From DASWJZ01 sp963792885 (GTDB taxonomy: Bacteria; Pseudomonadota; Alphaproteobacteria; Rhizobiales; Afifellaceae), in NCBI GenBank assembly GCA_963792885.1, contig CAWBXX010000002.1, positions 806,001-870,000 of the forward strand: 64,000 nt of DNA, written 5' to 3'. A program made the translations under genes and the position numbers. Positions 1 through 11,405 of this stretch are shown here, one piece after another (position 1 is the first letter of the stretch; each line of letters begins with the position of its first letter). Below the pieces are notes generated by a model, which was not told the origin of the DNA, did not search any database, and saw nothing but the letters and a program-made list of their open reading frames with translations.

Positions 1-398
1 GTCGCGAGGGCTTCGTCGAACTTGCCGTCGGCCGCGAGCGCTTTGCCGTAGGCGGCGAGCACCTCGCGGTCCTCTGTATGGTAGATCGCGGCCATGCGCA
101 TGACTGCCACCGCCTGGCCGGTCTGGCCTGCGGCGCGAAGCGCCGCGGCGTAATTCAGCGCCGCCACGCGATCCTTCTCATCGCGCGAATAGGCGCCGCC
201 CCATTTCTGCACGGCGGCGAGCGCTTCCTCGGGCGAGAGATCGGAGGGTGTGATGATGGCGCTGTTGCCGATCGAGCCGGTGTAAAGCGGCCCTTCGGAT
301 TTCGTCGCGCAGCCGGCGAGAAGGGCGGCAAGCGCAGCGCCGGCAGCCAGGCGGAGAAGGGCTTGCCGCCGTCCTGCCTCGCCCAAACGCATCTTCAT
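1..398 (-). CDS. TPR-containing lipoprotein, C-terminus cut by window edge
   Basis: The minus-strand frame opens at an ATG at 398 and stays open to base 1, so only about 132 N-terminal residues are seen. The protein starts MKMRLGEAGRRQALLRLAAG and reaches a lipobox LLAGC near residue 30, so it is probably an outer- or inner-membrane lipoprotein. The rest is Ala-rich helical sequence with the spacing of tetratricopeptide repeats (ALNYAAALRAAGQTGQAVAV, then AAYGKALAADGKFDEALA). Rhizobial TadD-type pilus assembly lipoproteins look like this, but with the C-terminus missing and no tad neighbours visible that assignment is only a suggestion. An internal ATG at 392 is an alternative start. Confidence 0.7.
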   Translation of the reverse strand, partial: MKMRLGEAGRRQALLRLAAGAALAALLAGCATKSEGPLYTGSIGNSAIITPSDLSPEEALAAVQKWGGAYSRDEKDRVAALNYAAALRAAGQTGQAVAVMRMAAIYHTEDREVLAAYGKALAADGKFDEALA

Positions 399-534
399 GA
401 CGTCCCCCAAGCAAATCGCTCCGCCAAGGCTTAGGCAGCCCCCGTTAACGGCTCGTTAACGCTGTTTCTGGCGTTGCCAAGCCGCACCGCCGGGCTCTAT
501 TCCGGCAGGAGTCGCGCTAAGAGTTGGGGTGGTC

Positions 535-1914
535 ATGGAATCGGAAGTGCTTGTCACAGATGGCGCGGACGCCATCCCCGTGCATCTGGTGAAGGGCGAG
601 GACCTCGACGCGGCACTCGGTGCGCTCGACGAGCGCGAGCGCCGGTTCGCGACGGCTTCGGGCTTCAAGGCCGAGTCCGGCGCTCGGGCGCTGATCCCCG
701 ACGCGGACGGCAATCTGAAACGCGTGCTTTTCGGCCTCGGCGGCGTCGACTCCGCAGAGCGCGGGCCGCTTCTCGCCGGCAAGCTTGCGACCACCCTGCC
801 GGCCGGCACCTACCGCCTGGCGGCGGGCGTCGATGAGGCGGAGCTCTCCGCGCTCGCCTTTGCGCTCGCGAGCTATCGCTTCGACCGTTACCGCAAGCCG
901 AAGGGAGAGCGCCCGCGGCTTGTCGTCCCGGACGGTGTCGACCGGGCTGCAATTGCCCGCATCCGCGATGCGGTCTTCTTCGTCCGTGACCTGATCAACA
1001 CGCCCGCCAACGATCTTTCGCCGCATGACCTCGCGGAAGCGGCGACGAGCCTCGCCGCGCGCTGCGGGGCAGAGATCTCCGTCGTCGACGGCGCAAAGCT
1101 CGCACGCGAATTCCCGATGATCCACGCCGTCGGCGCCGCAAGCGACCGTCCGCCCTGCCTGATCGACATGCGCTGGGGGAAAGAAGGCGATCCCAAAGTG
1201 ACCCTCGTCGGCAAGGGCATCGTCTTCGACACCGGTGGGCTCGACATCAAGCCGGCGAGCGGCATGGCGCTCATGAAGAAGGACATGGGCGGCGCCGCGA
1301 ATGTGCTCGGGCTCGCCTCGATGATCATGGAAACCGGCCTGAAGGTGCGGCTGCGCGTGCTCGTCCCCGCCGCCGAGAACGCCATTTCCGGCCGCGCCTT
1401 CCGCCCGGGCGACATCCTGAAGAGCCGCAAGGGGCTGACCGTCGAGATCGGCAACACCGACGCTGAGGGCCGCCTTGTGCTCGGCGATGCGCTTGCGCTC
1501 GCCGACGAGGAGGCGCCCGGCCTGCTTGTGACGATGGCAACTCTGACGGGCGCTGCGCGTGTCGCACTTGGTCCCGATATGCCGGCCTTCTTCACCGACG
1601 ATTCCGCCTTTGCCTCGGCGCTCGAAGCGGCGGCCGCCGTGGTGCGTGACCCGATCTGGCGTCTGCCGCTCTGGAAGCCCTACGATTCGTGGCTCGCCTC
1701 AAAGGTCGCCGATCTCAACCACATCGCCTCGAACGGCTTCGCCGGAGCGATTGTCGCCGCCCTTTTCCTGCGCCGTTTCGTCTCCGCTACGACGACCTAT
1801 GCGCATTTCGATATGTTCGCCTGGAATCAGCAGGCGCGTGTGACGGGCCCCGAGGGCGGGGAGGCGCAGGCGATCCGTGCGCTCTTTCGCTATCTCTCAA
1901 AGCTCCATGGCTGA
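535..1914 (+). CDS. leucyl aminopeptidase, M17 family
   Basis: A cytosolic metallo-aminopeptidase of about 459 residues that removes N-terminal residues from peptides. The M17 signature NTDAEGRLVLGDAL is intact near residue 310. The upstream metal and substrate segment GIVFDTGGLDIKPASGMALM, with the catalytic Lys in MKKDMGG, is also intact. An N-terminal non-catalytic domain of about 150 residues precedes the peptidase domain. A GTG at 529 lies in frame two codons earlier, but the ATG at 535 is preferred. In rhizobial genomes this peptidase often sits next to a MarR regulator and an NlpC/P60 protein, as it does here. Confidence 0.93.
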   Translation: MESEVLVTDGADAIPVHLVKGEDLDAALGALDERERRFATASGFKAESGARALIPDADGNLKRVLFGLGGVDSAERGPLLAGKLATTLPAGTYRLAAGVDEAELSALAFALASYRFDRYRKPKGERPRLVVPDGVDRAAIARIRDAVFFVRDLINTPANDLSPHDLAEAATSLAARCGAEISVVDGAKLAREFPMIHAVGAASDRPPCLIDMRWGKEGDPKVTLVGKGIVFDTGGLDIKPASGMALMKKDMGGAANVLGLASMIMETGLKVRLRVLVPAAENAISGRAFRPGDILKSRKGLTVEIGNTDAEGRLVLGDALALADEEAPGLLVTMATLTGAARVALGPDMPAFFTDDSAFASALEAAAAVVRDPIWRLPLWKPYDSWLASKVADLNHIASNGFAGAIVAALFLRRFVSATTTYAHFDMFAWNQQARVTGPEGGEAQAIRALFRYLSKLHG

Positions 1915-1985
1915 GTTTCGCTTGCTCCCTCCGCGCTCCCTCGCTTTAATCGGTTCGGCTCCGAAACGAAGCCGCGGGCTGGGAA

Positions 1986-2333
1986 ATGGTGCAAATGCGC
2001 CCGGCGCAGGCTCTGCGCCTTTGGCACGACGTGTCGCTTGCGCTAGCGCTCGACGCGGAGCCCGACCTGTCGGTGCGCCAGATCACCGTGCTCATCACGA
2101 TCTACCTGGAGCCGCAGCCACACACCGTGCGCGCGCTCGCGGCGAAGCTTGGGGTCTCGAAGCCCGTCATCACACGCGCCCTCGATACGATGGGGCGGCA
2201 GGGGCTCGTGACGCGCAAGCGCGATCCGAGCGACCGGCGGAACGTGATCGTCCAGCGCACCGTCAACGGTGCGCTCTTCCTGGAGCGGCTCGGCGACCTG
2301 GTCGCGGCGAAGGCTTCGGCGCTGCCGCCCTAG
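1986..2333 (+). CDS. MarR family transcriptional regulator
   Basis: A 115-residue winged-helix DNA-binding protein. The recognition region reads TVRALAAKLGVSKPVITRAL and is followed by the wing motif GLVTRKRDPSDRRNV, whose DPSDRR is typical of MarR proteins. It is slightly shorter than the usual 135-150 residues, with short dimerisation helices. It lies about 70 bases after the aminopeptidase on the same strand and just before a cluster of palindromic repeats. The ligand and the target promoters cannot be read from the sequence. Confidence 0.85.
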   Translation: MVQMRPAQALRLWHDVSLALALDAEPDLSVRQITVLITIYLEPQPHTVRALAAKLGVSKPVITRALDTMGRQGLVTRKRDPSDRRNVIVQRTVNGALFLERLGDLVAAKASALPP

Positions 2334-2475
2334 AGCATGATCCCGAAAAGTGGGAACCGGTTTTCGGACAAGATCATGCTCAGGCGAGGAAGCATGATCC
2401 CGAAAAGTGGGGACCGGTTTTTGGGACAAGTTCAGGCAAGGAATCATGATCCCGATCATACCCAAACCGGTTCGG
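2334..2475. repeat. three adjacent copies of a rhizobial palindromic intergenic repeat
   Basis: Copy one (2334-2380) runs from GCATGATCCCGAAAAGTGGG through CCGGTTTTCGGACAAGATCATGC and can fold on itself because ATGATC/GATCAT and CCGAAAA/TTTTCGG are complementary. Copy two (2391-2430) has the same core but a degraded right arm. Copy three (about 2441-2475) keeps only the ATCATGATCCCGATC start and a CCGGTT core. The element begins directly after the MarR stop codon. Related palindromes are dispersed through Rhizobium and Bradyrhizobium genomes, usually at gene ends. Confidence 0.85.
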
Positions 2476-2483
2476 CGGCCTGA

Positions 2484-3347
2484 ATGAAGAGCCTCGATCC
2501 CCGCGTGAACGCGATCCGTGCCGACCTCGCGGACATCGCCCTGATGGGCAAGGTCGAGGCCGCGCGGTTCGTGGCGGGGGAGCCGATGCGGGTTGTCGCG
2601 CCGAGCGCACCAATCCGTCACGCACCGTCGAATCGCGCGTCGCTCCTGACCGAGGCGCTGCTCGGCGAGCCGCTGACGGTCTTCGAGACGCGGCCGGAGG
2701 GCTGGGCCTGGGTGCAGCTCGCAACCGACGGCTATGTCGGCTGGACGCCGCTTGAGGCGCTTGCTGAGCGCGGCCATGAGCCGACGCACAAGGTGACGGC
2801 GCTTCGCACCTTCGCCTTCGCCGAGCCTGACATCAAGTCGCCGCCGCTTGCCGCGCTTCCGCTCGGCGCCGAGGTGACCGTCAACGGCGAGGGGGAGGAT
2901 CGGAACGCCCGCTACGCACTGATTGCGCCAAAGGGCGCGGTCGTCACCCAGCATCTGTCGCCGCTCGATGTGTTCGAGCGGGATTGGGTCGCGGCGGCAG
3001 AGCGTTTCTTGGGCGTTCCCTATCTCTGGGGCGGCAAGACGGCGCTGGGCCTCGATTGCTCAGGCTTGATCCAGGTGGCGCTTCAGGCTGCGGGGATCGC
3101 GGCGCCGCGCGACACCGACATGCAGGAGGCGATCGGAGAGCCGCTCTCGTTGGAGAGCGGCCTGCCGCGGCTCATGCGCGGCGACCTCGTCTTCTGGAGC
3201 GGCCATCTCGGAGTGATGCGCGACCATCAGACGCTGCTTCACGCCAACGCCCACCACATGGCGGTTGCGTCCGAGCCGCTTGCCACTGCAATCGAGCGCA
3301 TCGAGCGCAAGGGCTTGCCGGTGAGGTCAGTGCGACGGCGCGCGTGA
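2484..3347 (+). CDS. NlpC/P60 (C40) family peptidoglycan hydrolase with bacterial SH3 domain
   Basis: A 287-residue protein. An SH3-like segment spans roughly residues 30-130 (RHAPSNRASLLTEALLGEPL and GWAWVQLATDGYVGWTPLEAL). The C-terminal C40 peptidase domain contains the Cys nucleophile motif LGLDCSGLIQVALQAAGI, and a His follows in FWSGHLGVM. Family members cleave the D-Glu to diaminopimelate bond of peptidoglycan stem peptides. No clear signal peptide is seen, as in many rhizobial copies, which suggests recycling or leaderless export. It follows the repeat cluster on the same strand as the aminopeptidase and MarR genes. Confidence 0.88.
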   Translation: MKSLDPRVNAIRADLADIALMGKVEAARFVAGEPMRVVAPSAPIRHAPSNRASLLTEALLGEPLTVFETRPEGWAWVQLATDGYVGWTPLEALAERGHEPTHKVTALRTFAFAEPDIKSPPLAALPLGAEVTVNGEGEDRNARYALIAPKGAVVTQHLSPLDVFERDWVAAAERFLGVPYLWGGKTALGLDCSGLIQVALQAAGIAAPRDTDMQEAIGEPLSLESGLPRLMRGDLVFWSGHLGVMRDHQTLLHANAHHMAVASEPLATAIERIERKGLPVRSVRRRA

Positions 3348-3528
3348 GCGCAGACTCCCGTCGCCGCACTTGCGCTCTCTCGGTCGTCGGATAATCATGC
3401 TTGGTGAGGGAACGATCTCCGGCGTCTGGGGAGCGGGAGACCTCTTTGAGCCACGGCACGGGGGCGCGCCGTTGCGTATCGTCGGCACCGCGAAAGGGCA
3501 TCGCGGAGTCGGTTGAGGTCAGAGGCGG

Positions 3529-4404
3529 TTGATGCTTCACAGAACGTCGGAAATGACGCTGGCAACTCCTTCCCGCACCGATCGAATCCAGGAACGCCTT
3601 CGCCTGCAATATGAGCGGCTGGCGCTCTCCTGGCATGCCATGCGGCTGAGGCGCGGGCGTGCCGTGTCGCTCAAGACCGAGGGCGGCCTGGTCCGTGTCG
3701 ACGATGGCGTCCGGCACATCTTCGTGCCCAATGTCCGCCGCGCCGGCGTGTTCAAGAGCGGTATCAACACGTGGCTCGAGTCGGTTGCCGAGAAATATGT
3801 CGGCAGCACGGGCTACACGCCCCGCGAAGGCGACACCGTCATCGATGTCGGCGCGGGTATCGGCGAGTTCTCGCTTTGGTCGGCGGCCGCGGGCGCGCGC
3901 GTCGTAGCGTTCGAGCCCGACCCGCTCGCCTTCGTCTGCCTGGAGCGGAACACGGCCCCCGTCGGCACCGTGCAGATCTACCCCTACGCGCTCTGGAAGG
4001 AGCGCACCAATCTCCGCCTGCACGGATCGCCCGACACCTCGGAGAGCTCGCTGATCGAAGACGGAAGGGCGAACACGCGCAACGCCGATGTCGAAGCCTG
4101 GCCGCTCGACCGATTGCAGTTCATGACGCGCCTGCCCGTGCTCGATTTCATGAAGGTCGACGGGGAGGGCGTTGAGCCGGAGATCCTGGCCGGTGCGGCG
4201 CGGACACTGCGACGCACGCGCGTCATCTCCGTCGACGTCAGCGCGACCGACCGGCGGCCGAACCTTCGCGCCCGCGTCGAGACCATGCTCTCCGAGCTGG
4301 GATTCGAGCCGGTCGCGCATGACCGCAGCGACACGATCTTCGCGCTCAACACGACGATGGTCGGGCCGTTCAGTAGCCGCGTTCTCGGTCGACGCAGTTC
4401 TTGA
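3529..4404 (+). CDS. FkbM family SAM-dependent methyltransferase
   Basis: A 291-residue protein with a Rossmann SAM-binding motif DTVIDVGAGIGEFSLWSAAA near residue 105, then the acidic loop VVAFEPDPLAFVCLERN. The later FkbM block VLDFMKVDGEGVEPEILAGA is typical of the family. FkbM proteins O-methylate sugars or secondary metabolites, and the acceptor here is unknown. An ATG at 3553 (MTLATPS) is an alternative start. The 3' end overlaps the convergent glyoxylate reductase gene by 35 bases. Confidence 0.87.
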   Translation: MMLHRTSEMTLATPSRTDRIQERLRLQYERLALSWHAMRLRRGRAVSLKTEGGLVRVDDGVRHIFVPNVRRAGVFKSGINTWLESVAEKYVGSTGYTPREGDTVIDVGAGIGEFSLWSAAAGARVVAFEPDPLAFVCLERNTAPVGTVQIYPYALWKERTNLRLHGSPDTSESSLIEDGRANTRNADVEAWPLDRLQFMTRLPVLDFMKVDGEGVEPEILAGAARTLRRTRVISVDVSATDRRPNLRARVETMLSELGFEPVAHDRSDTIFALNTTMVGPFSSRVLGRRSS

Positions 4405-5338
4405 GCGGCTCGCCGCGCTCGAACGCCTCGATCTGCTCGGCGATCTGACGCGCGAGCGCCTTTGGGTCGGAGACCGCCGCGACATGCGGCGTAATCGTTA
4501 CGGTATCGAAATCCCAAAGCGGGCTTTCCGGCGATAGCGGCTCCTCTTCGAAGACGTCGAGGCTCGCTCCGGCGAGCGTGCCGTCGCGAAGTGCGGCCAC
4601 GATGTCCGCCTCCACCTGCGAGCCTCCGCGCCCGGCGTTGATGAAGACCGGGCCGCCGAGCGGCCCGTCGCGGCGGAGCTTCTTCAGGAGTGCGAGGTCG
4701 ACGAGATGCCGCGTCTCTGCCGTGAAGGGAAGCAGCGAGATAAGGATGTCGGTGCCGGCGAGAAACGGGGCGAGGCCGCCTTCGCCCGCAAAAGTCTCGA
4801 CGCGCGCATGTGTCTTCGGCGTCCGCAACCATCCCCGCACCTTGAAGCCAAGACGGAGGAGCGCGTCGGCGGCATGCATTCCCATGACGCCCAGGCCCAT
4901 GATCCCGACCGCGACCTCGCGGGCCGCTGGCGGCTCGACGTCTCGCCAGCGATGCGCGCGCTGCTGCCGGCGATAGGTCGGCCCGAGCCGCACGTGATCG
5001 AGAACCTGCCAGACGACGTGCTCGGTCATGCGCTGCGTCAGGTCTGGGTCGACGATCCTGACGACCGGCGCATCGGGAAGGCGGGAAAGCGCAAAGACAT
5101 GGTCGACTCCCGCGCCGAGCGAGAAGATCGCGTCGAGCGCAGGCAGCCGGTCGAGCGTCTCCTGCGGCGGCTTCCAGACGAGCACGTAGCGCACGACGGA
5201 AAGCGCCGACTCCGGCCCCTGAAAGATGCCGGCGCGGTCGGTCGCGAGGATCGTTCGGTCCGGGAGTGCGGCGACGAGCCGGCCCGCCCAGGTCTCGGCG
5301 TCCCATCCTTTGGTGGCGACGAGAAGCGCCGGCTTCAT
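4370..5338 (-). CDS. ghrA: glyoxylate/hydroxypyruvate reductase A (D-2-hydroxyacid dehydrogenase)
   Basis: A 322-residue NAD(P)H-dependent reductase of glyoxylate and hydroxypyruvate. The nucleotide-binding glycine motif GIMGLGVMGMHAADAL is near residue 150. The catalytic Arg, Glu and His of the D-2-hydroxyacid dehydrogenase family are visible in INAGRGG, DVFEEEPL and TPHVAAVSDP. The divergent N-terminus (VATKGWDAETW and LGAGVDHVF) fits the GhrA subgroup. A palindromic repeat lies directly upstream. The exact substrate preference is inferred. Confidence 0.88.
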   Translation of the reverse strand: MKPALLVATKGWDAETWAGRLVAALPDRTILATDRAGIFQGPESALSVVRYVLVWKPPQETLDRLPALDAIFSLGAGVDHVFALSRLPDAPVVRIVDPDLTQRMTEHVVWQVLDHVRLGPTYRRQQRAHRWRDVEPPAAREVAVGIMGLGVMGMHAADALLRLGFKVRGWLRTPKTHARVETFAGEGGLAPFLAGTDILISLLPFTAETRHLVDLALLKKLRRDGPLGGPVFINAGRGGSQVEADIVAALRDGTLAGASLDVFEEEPLSPESPLWDFDTVTITPHVAAVSDPKALARQIAEQIEAFERGEPLKNCVDRERGY

Positions 5339-5341
5339 GGT

Positions 5342-5425
5342 GGCATGATCCCGAAAAGTGGGAACCGGTTTTCGGAGAAGATCATGCCAGAAAGACAGAG
5401 TCTTCGGTTCGATTCAATCGGAAGC
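5342..5425. repeat. rhizobial palindromic intergenic repeat, extended copy
   Basis: The core GCATGATCCCGAAAAGTGGG is followed by ACCGGTTTTCGGAGAAGATC and ATGCC, giving a near-complete palindrome. An extra right flank (AGAGTCTTCGGTTCGATTCA) follows, and a similar flank is present in the copy near 31.94 kb. It separates the ghrA start from the 3' end of the Yej ABC operon. Confidence 0.85.
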
Positions 5426-5435
5426 GGCGCCCCGG

Positions 5436-8401
<2,966 letters not shown>

Positions 8402-8402
<1 letters not shown>

Positions 8403-9517
8403 CAGACCTCGCGGCTCTCGAAATCGATCCTGGGATCGATCCAGGTATAGGTCAGGTCGGAGATGAGCTGCACGACGAGCCCCATCAGCGAGAAGATGTA
8501 GAGCGTCGCGAACACGACCGGATAGTCGCGGTTCATCACGCTCTCGAAGCCGAGCAGTCCGAGCCCGTCGAGCGAGAAGATCGTCTCGATCAGGAGCGAG
8601 CCGGCGAAGAAGGCCGAGATGAAGGCGCCGGGGAAGCCGGAGATGACGAGGAGCATCGCGTTGCGGAAGACGTGCCCGTAAAGCACCTCGCGCTCCGACA
8701 GGCCCTTGGAGCGCGCCGTCACCACGTATTGCTTGCGGATCTCGTCGAGGAACGAGTTCTTGGTGAGAAGCGTGGTGGTGGCGAAGGCGGCGAGCGCCAT
8801 CGACAGGAGCGGCAGCGTCAGGTGCCAGAAATAGTCGGCGATGCGCGCCGGCCAGGAAAGTTGCGACCAGTATTCGGAGGTGAGCCCGCGGAGCGGGAAC
8901 CAGTCGAGGAAGGTGCCGCCGGCGAAGAACACGATCAGGAAGATCGCGAAGAGGAAGCCAGGTACCGCATAGGCAACGACGATCACGCCGGAGGTCCAGA
9001 CGTCGAAGGTGGTGCCGTCCTTGACCGCCTTTCGGATGCCGAGCGGGATCGAGATCAGATAGGAGAGGAGCGTCATCCAGAGTCCGAGCGAGATGGAGAC
9101 GGGGAGCTTCTCGCCGATCAGCTTCAGGACCGAGATGTCGCGGAAATAGCTCTGGCCGAAATCGAAGCGCGAATAGTTCCAGATCATCAAGAGGAAGCGC
9201 TGGTAGGCCGGCTTGTCGAAGCCGTATTGCTTCTCAAGCTGCGCGATGAACTCGGGCGGCAGGCCCTGCGCGCCGCGATATTTGGAGCTGAGCGCCGCAT
9301 CGCCGCTTGCGCCCTCGCCGGTGTTCTGCTGCCCGGCGAAATCGTTGCCGCCGCCGCTGATGCGCTCGGTGGCGCCGACACTCGTTCCTTGCAGCTTTGC
9401 GATGACCTGCTCGACGGGACCGCCCGGCGCGAACTGAACGACCAGGAAGCTGATGAACATGATCCCGAGGATCGTCGGGATCATGAGGAGGATGCGTCGG
9501 AGGATATAGGCGGCCAT
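8402..9517 (-). CDS. yejB: microcin C/oligopeptide-type ABC transporter permease YejB
   Basis: A 371-residue inner-membrane permease of the binding-protein-dependent transport family. It starts MAAYILRRILLMIPTILGIM, a membrane helix typical of DppB/YejB proteins, and has about six membrane segments. It carries the EAA-like loop VVTARSKGLSEREVLYGHVF and GSLLIETIFSLDGLGLLGFE. Residues 40-95 hold the long periplasmic loop expected of YejB. The stop overlaps the downstream fused permease-ATPase start, and the gene follows the broken yejA copy by about 10 bases. Confidence 0.92.
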
Positions 9518-9526
9518 GTGGTCCGC

Positions 9527-11405
9527 TCAGCCTGCCTTGCCGACCTTCGCCGCCTTGGCGGCGTCGAACCACCAAGTGTCGAGCACGCCGGGATCGTATT
9601 GGGCCGTCTTTTCGGGGCGGTCGTACATGTCCCAATAGGCGAACCAATGAAATTTTCTGTTCCACTGCGGCACCCAGAAGTGCAGGGCGCGGAGCACGCG
9701 ATCGAGCGCGCTCGACGCTGCAACGAACGAATCCCAATCGTCGGCGTGCATGATCTTGTCGAGAAGTGCGTCGACGGCGGGGTCGGAGACCCCGGAGAGA
9801 TTGTATGAGCCCTCCTGCGCGGCGCTCTTGGAGCCGAAGAACTGCTTGATGCCCTCGTCGGGATAAAGGACGGTGGAGAAGCGCGAGACGACCATGTCGA
9901 AGTCGAAGCGCTTCTGCCGCTCTGTGTATTGCGCCGGGTCGAGGGTGCGGTAGGTCGCCTCGATGCCGAGCAGTCTCAGCCCCGCGATATAGGCGTTCGT
10001 GTGCGGCTCGAAATCCGCCGTCGTCGTCGAGGAACTCGATGGTGAAGGGCGAGCCGTCGGGGGCGAGGAGTCCGCTGCCGCTCCGTTTGCAGCCCGCGGC
10101 CGCGAGAAGCTCCGACGCCTTCTGCAGCATGGCGCGGTCGCGGCCGGAGCCGTCGGAGACCGGCGGCACGAAGACCTCGCCGAACACCTCCTCGGGCAAC
10201 TGGTCGCGCAGCGGCTCGAGCAGTTCCAGCTCTTCGGGACTCGGCGTGCCGGAAGCCATCAGCGGCGAGTTCTGGAAGAATGACTGCGTCCGGATCGTAC
10301 AAGTCGAACATGATGGTTCTTGTTCGTCCATTCGAAGTCGAACGCATAGGTAAGCGCGAGCCGCACCCTCGAGTCGGCGAATTTCGGCCGCCGCATGTTG
10401 ATGAACCAGCCCTGCCCGCCCGACGGCGAGCCGTCCGGCACTTCCTCCTTCACGACGCGGCCATCCTGAATCGCGGGGAAGTCGTAGCCCGTCGCCCAGT
10501 CGCGTGAACGGAATTCCTCGCGGAACGTGATATTGCCCTTCTTGAAAGCTTCGAAGGAAGCCGTGCGGTCGCGATAATATTCGTAGCGGATGCCGTCGAA
10601 ATTGTACTGCCCGGCCATCACCGGCAGCATTTCAGCCCACCAGTCGGCGACGCGTTCGAACTCGATGAAGTCGCCGAACTTGTAGTTCGCCACCTCGTAG
10701 GGCCCGGACCCGAGCGGCGCCTCGCTGTAGGAAGCTTGGAAGTCTTTTCCGTCCCACCACGCCTTGGAGAAGATCGGCAGTCCGGCGACGGTGTTAGGCA
10801 GGCTTCTCGCCGTGTCGGCCTTGAGCCGGACGGCAAGTGTATGCGTCGTCCTCGGCCTCGGCGTCCTCTACACCGAGAAGCTCGGTGGCGATGTTCGGAT
10901 GGCCCTTCTCGCGCAAGGTCAGGATGGAGAAGGCGATGTCATCGGCCGTGAGCGGTGAACCATCGTGGAAGACCGCCTCCGGGCGGAGGAAGAAGCGCAG
11001 CGCCTTGCGGTCGTCGGAGATCTCTACTTCCTTCGCGACGAGCCCGTAGACGCTGCCTGGCTCATCGTTCGAGCTGCTCATGAGAGAGGCGAACGTGAGG
11101 CCCATCCCGGCCGCGCCGTCGCCGCGCAGAACGTAGATGTGCAGCGTGTTGAAGGTCTGCGGGTTCTGGTTGCCGCCCCACCGCGCGAGCTGTGTGACGA
11201 TGCGTCCGCCGCGCGGGGCCTCCGTGTTGACGTAGTCGAAGTGCGGAAAGTCGGGACCGTATTTCAGGTCGCCGATGACGGCCATGCCGTGGGCCCGCGA
11301 GGTCTGTTGGGCGAATGCGCGTGTTGGAAACGCGCCAGGCAGAAGCGGCGCGCAGGCGGCGGCGCCGGAAAGCTTCAGCGCGGTGCGTCGTGAGATGCGA
11401 GTCAT
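9527..11405 (-). pseudogene. YejA-like extracellular solute-binding protein, frame broken at four places
   Basis: Read across three frames this gives a full-length family 5 binding protein of about 625 residues. The N-terminus has a Tat signal (SRRTALKLSG then AFAQQ) and continues in MAVIGDLKYGPDFPHFDYVN. Frame is lost at about 10838 (one base missing), 10318 and 10293 (one extra base each) and 10018 (one extra base). Beyond each break the expected YejA sequence resumes, e.g. GSGPYEVANYKFGDFIEFER and DFDMVVSRFSTVLYPDEGIK. The start overlaps the stop of the intact upstream paralogue in ATGA. It may be a true pseudogene or a casualty of the indel errors seen elsewhere in the window. Confidence 0.85.
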
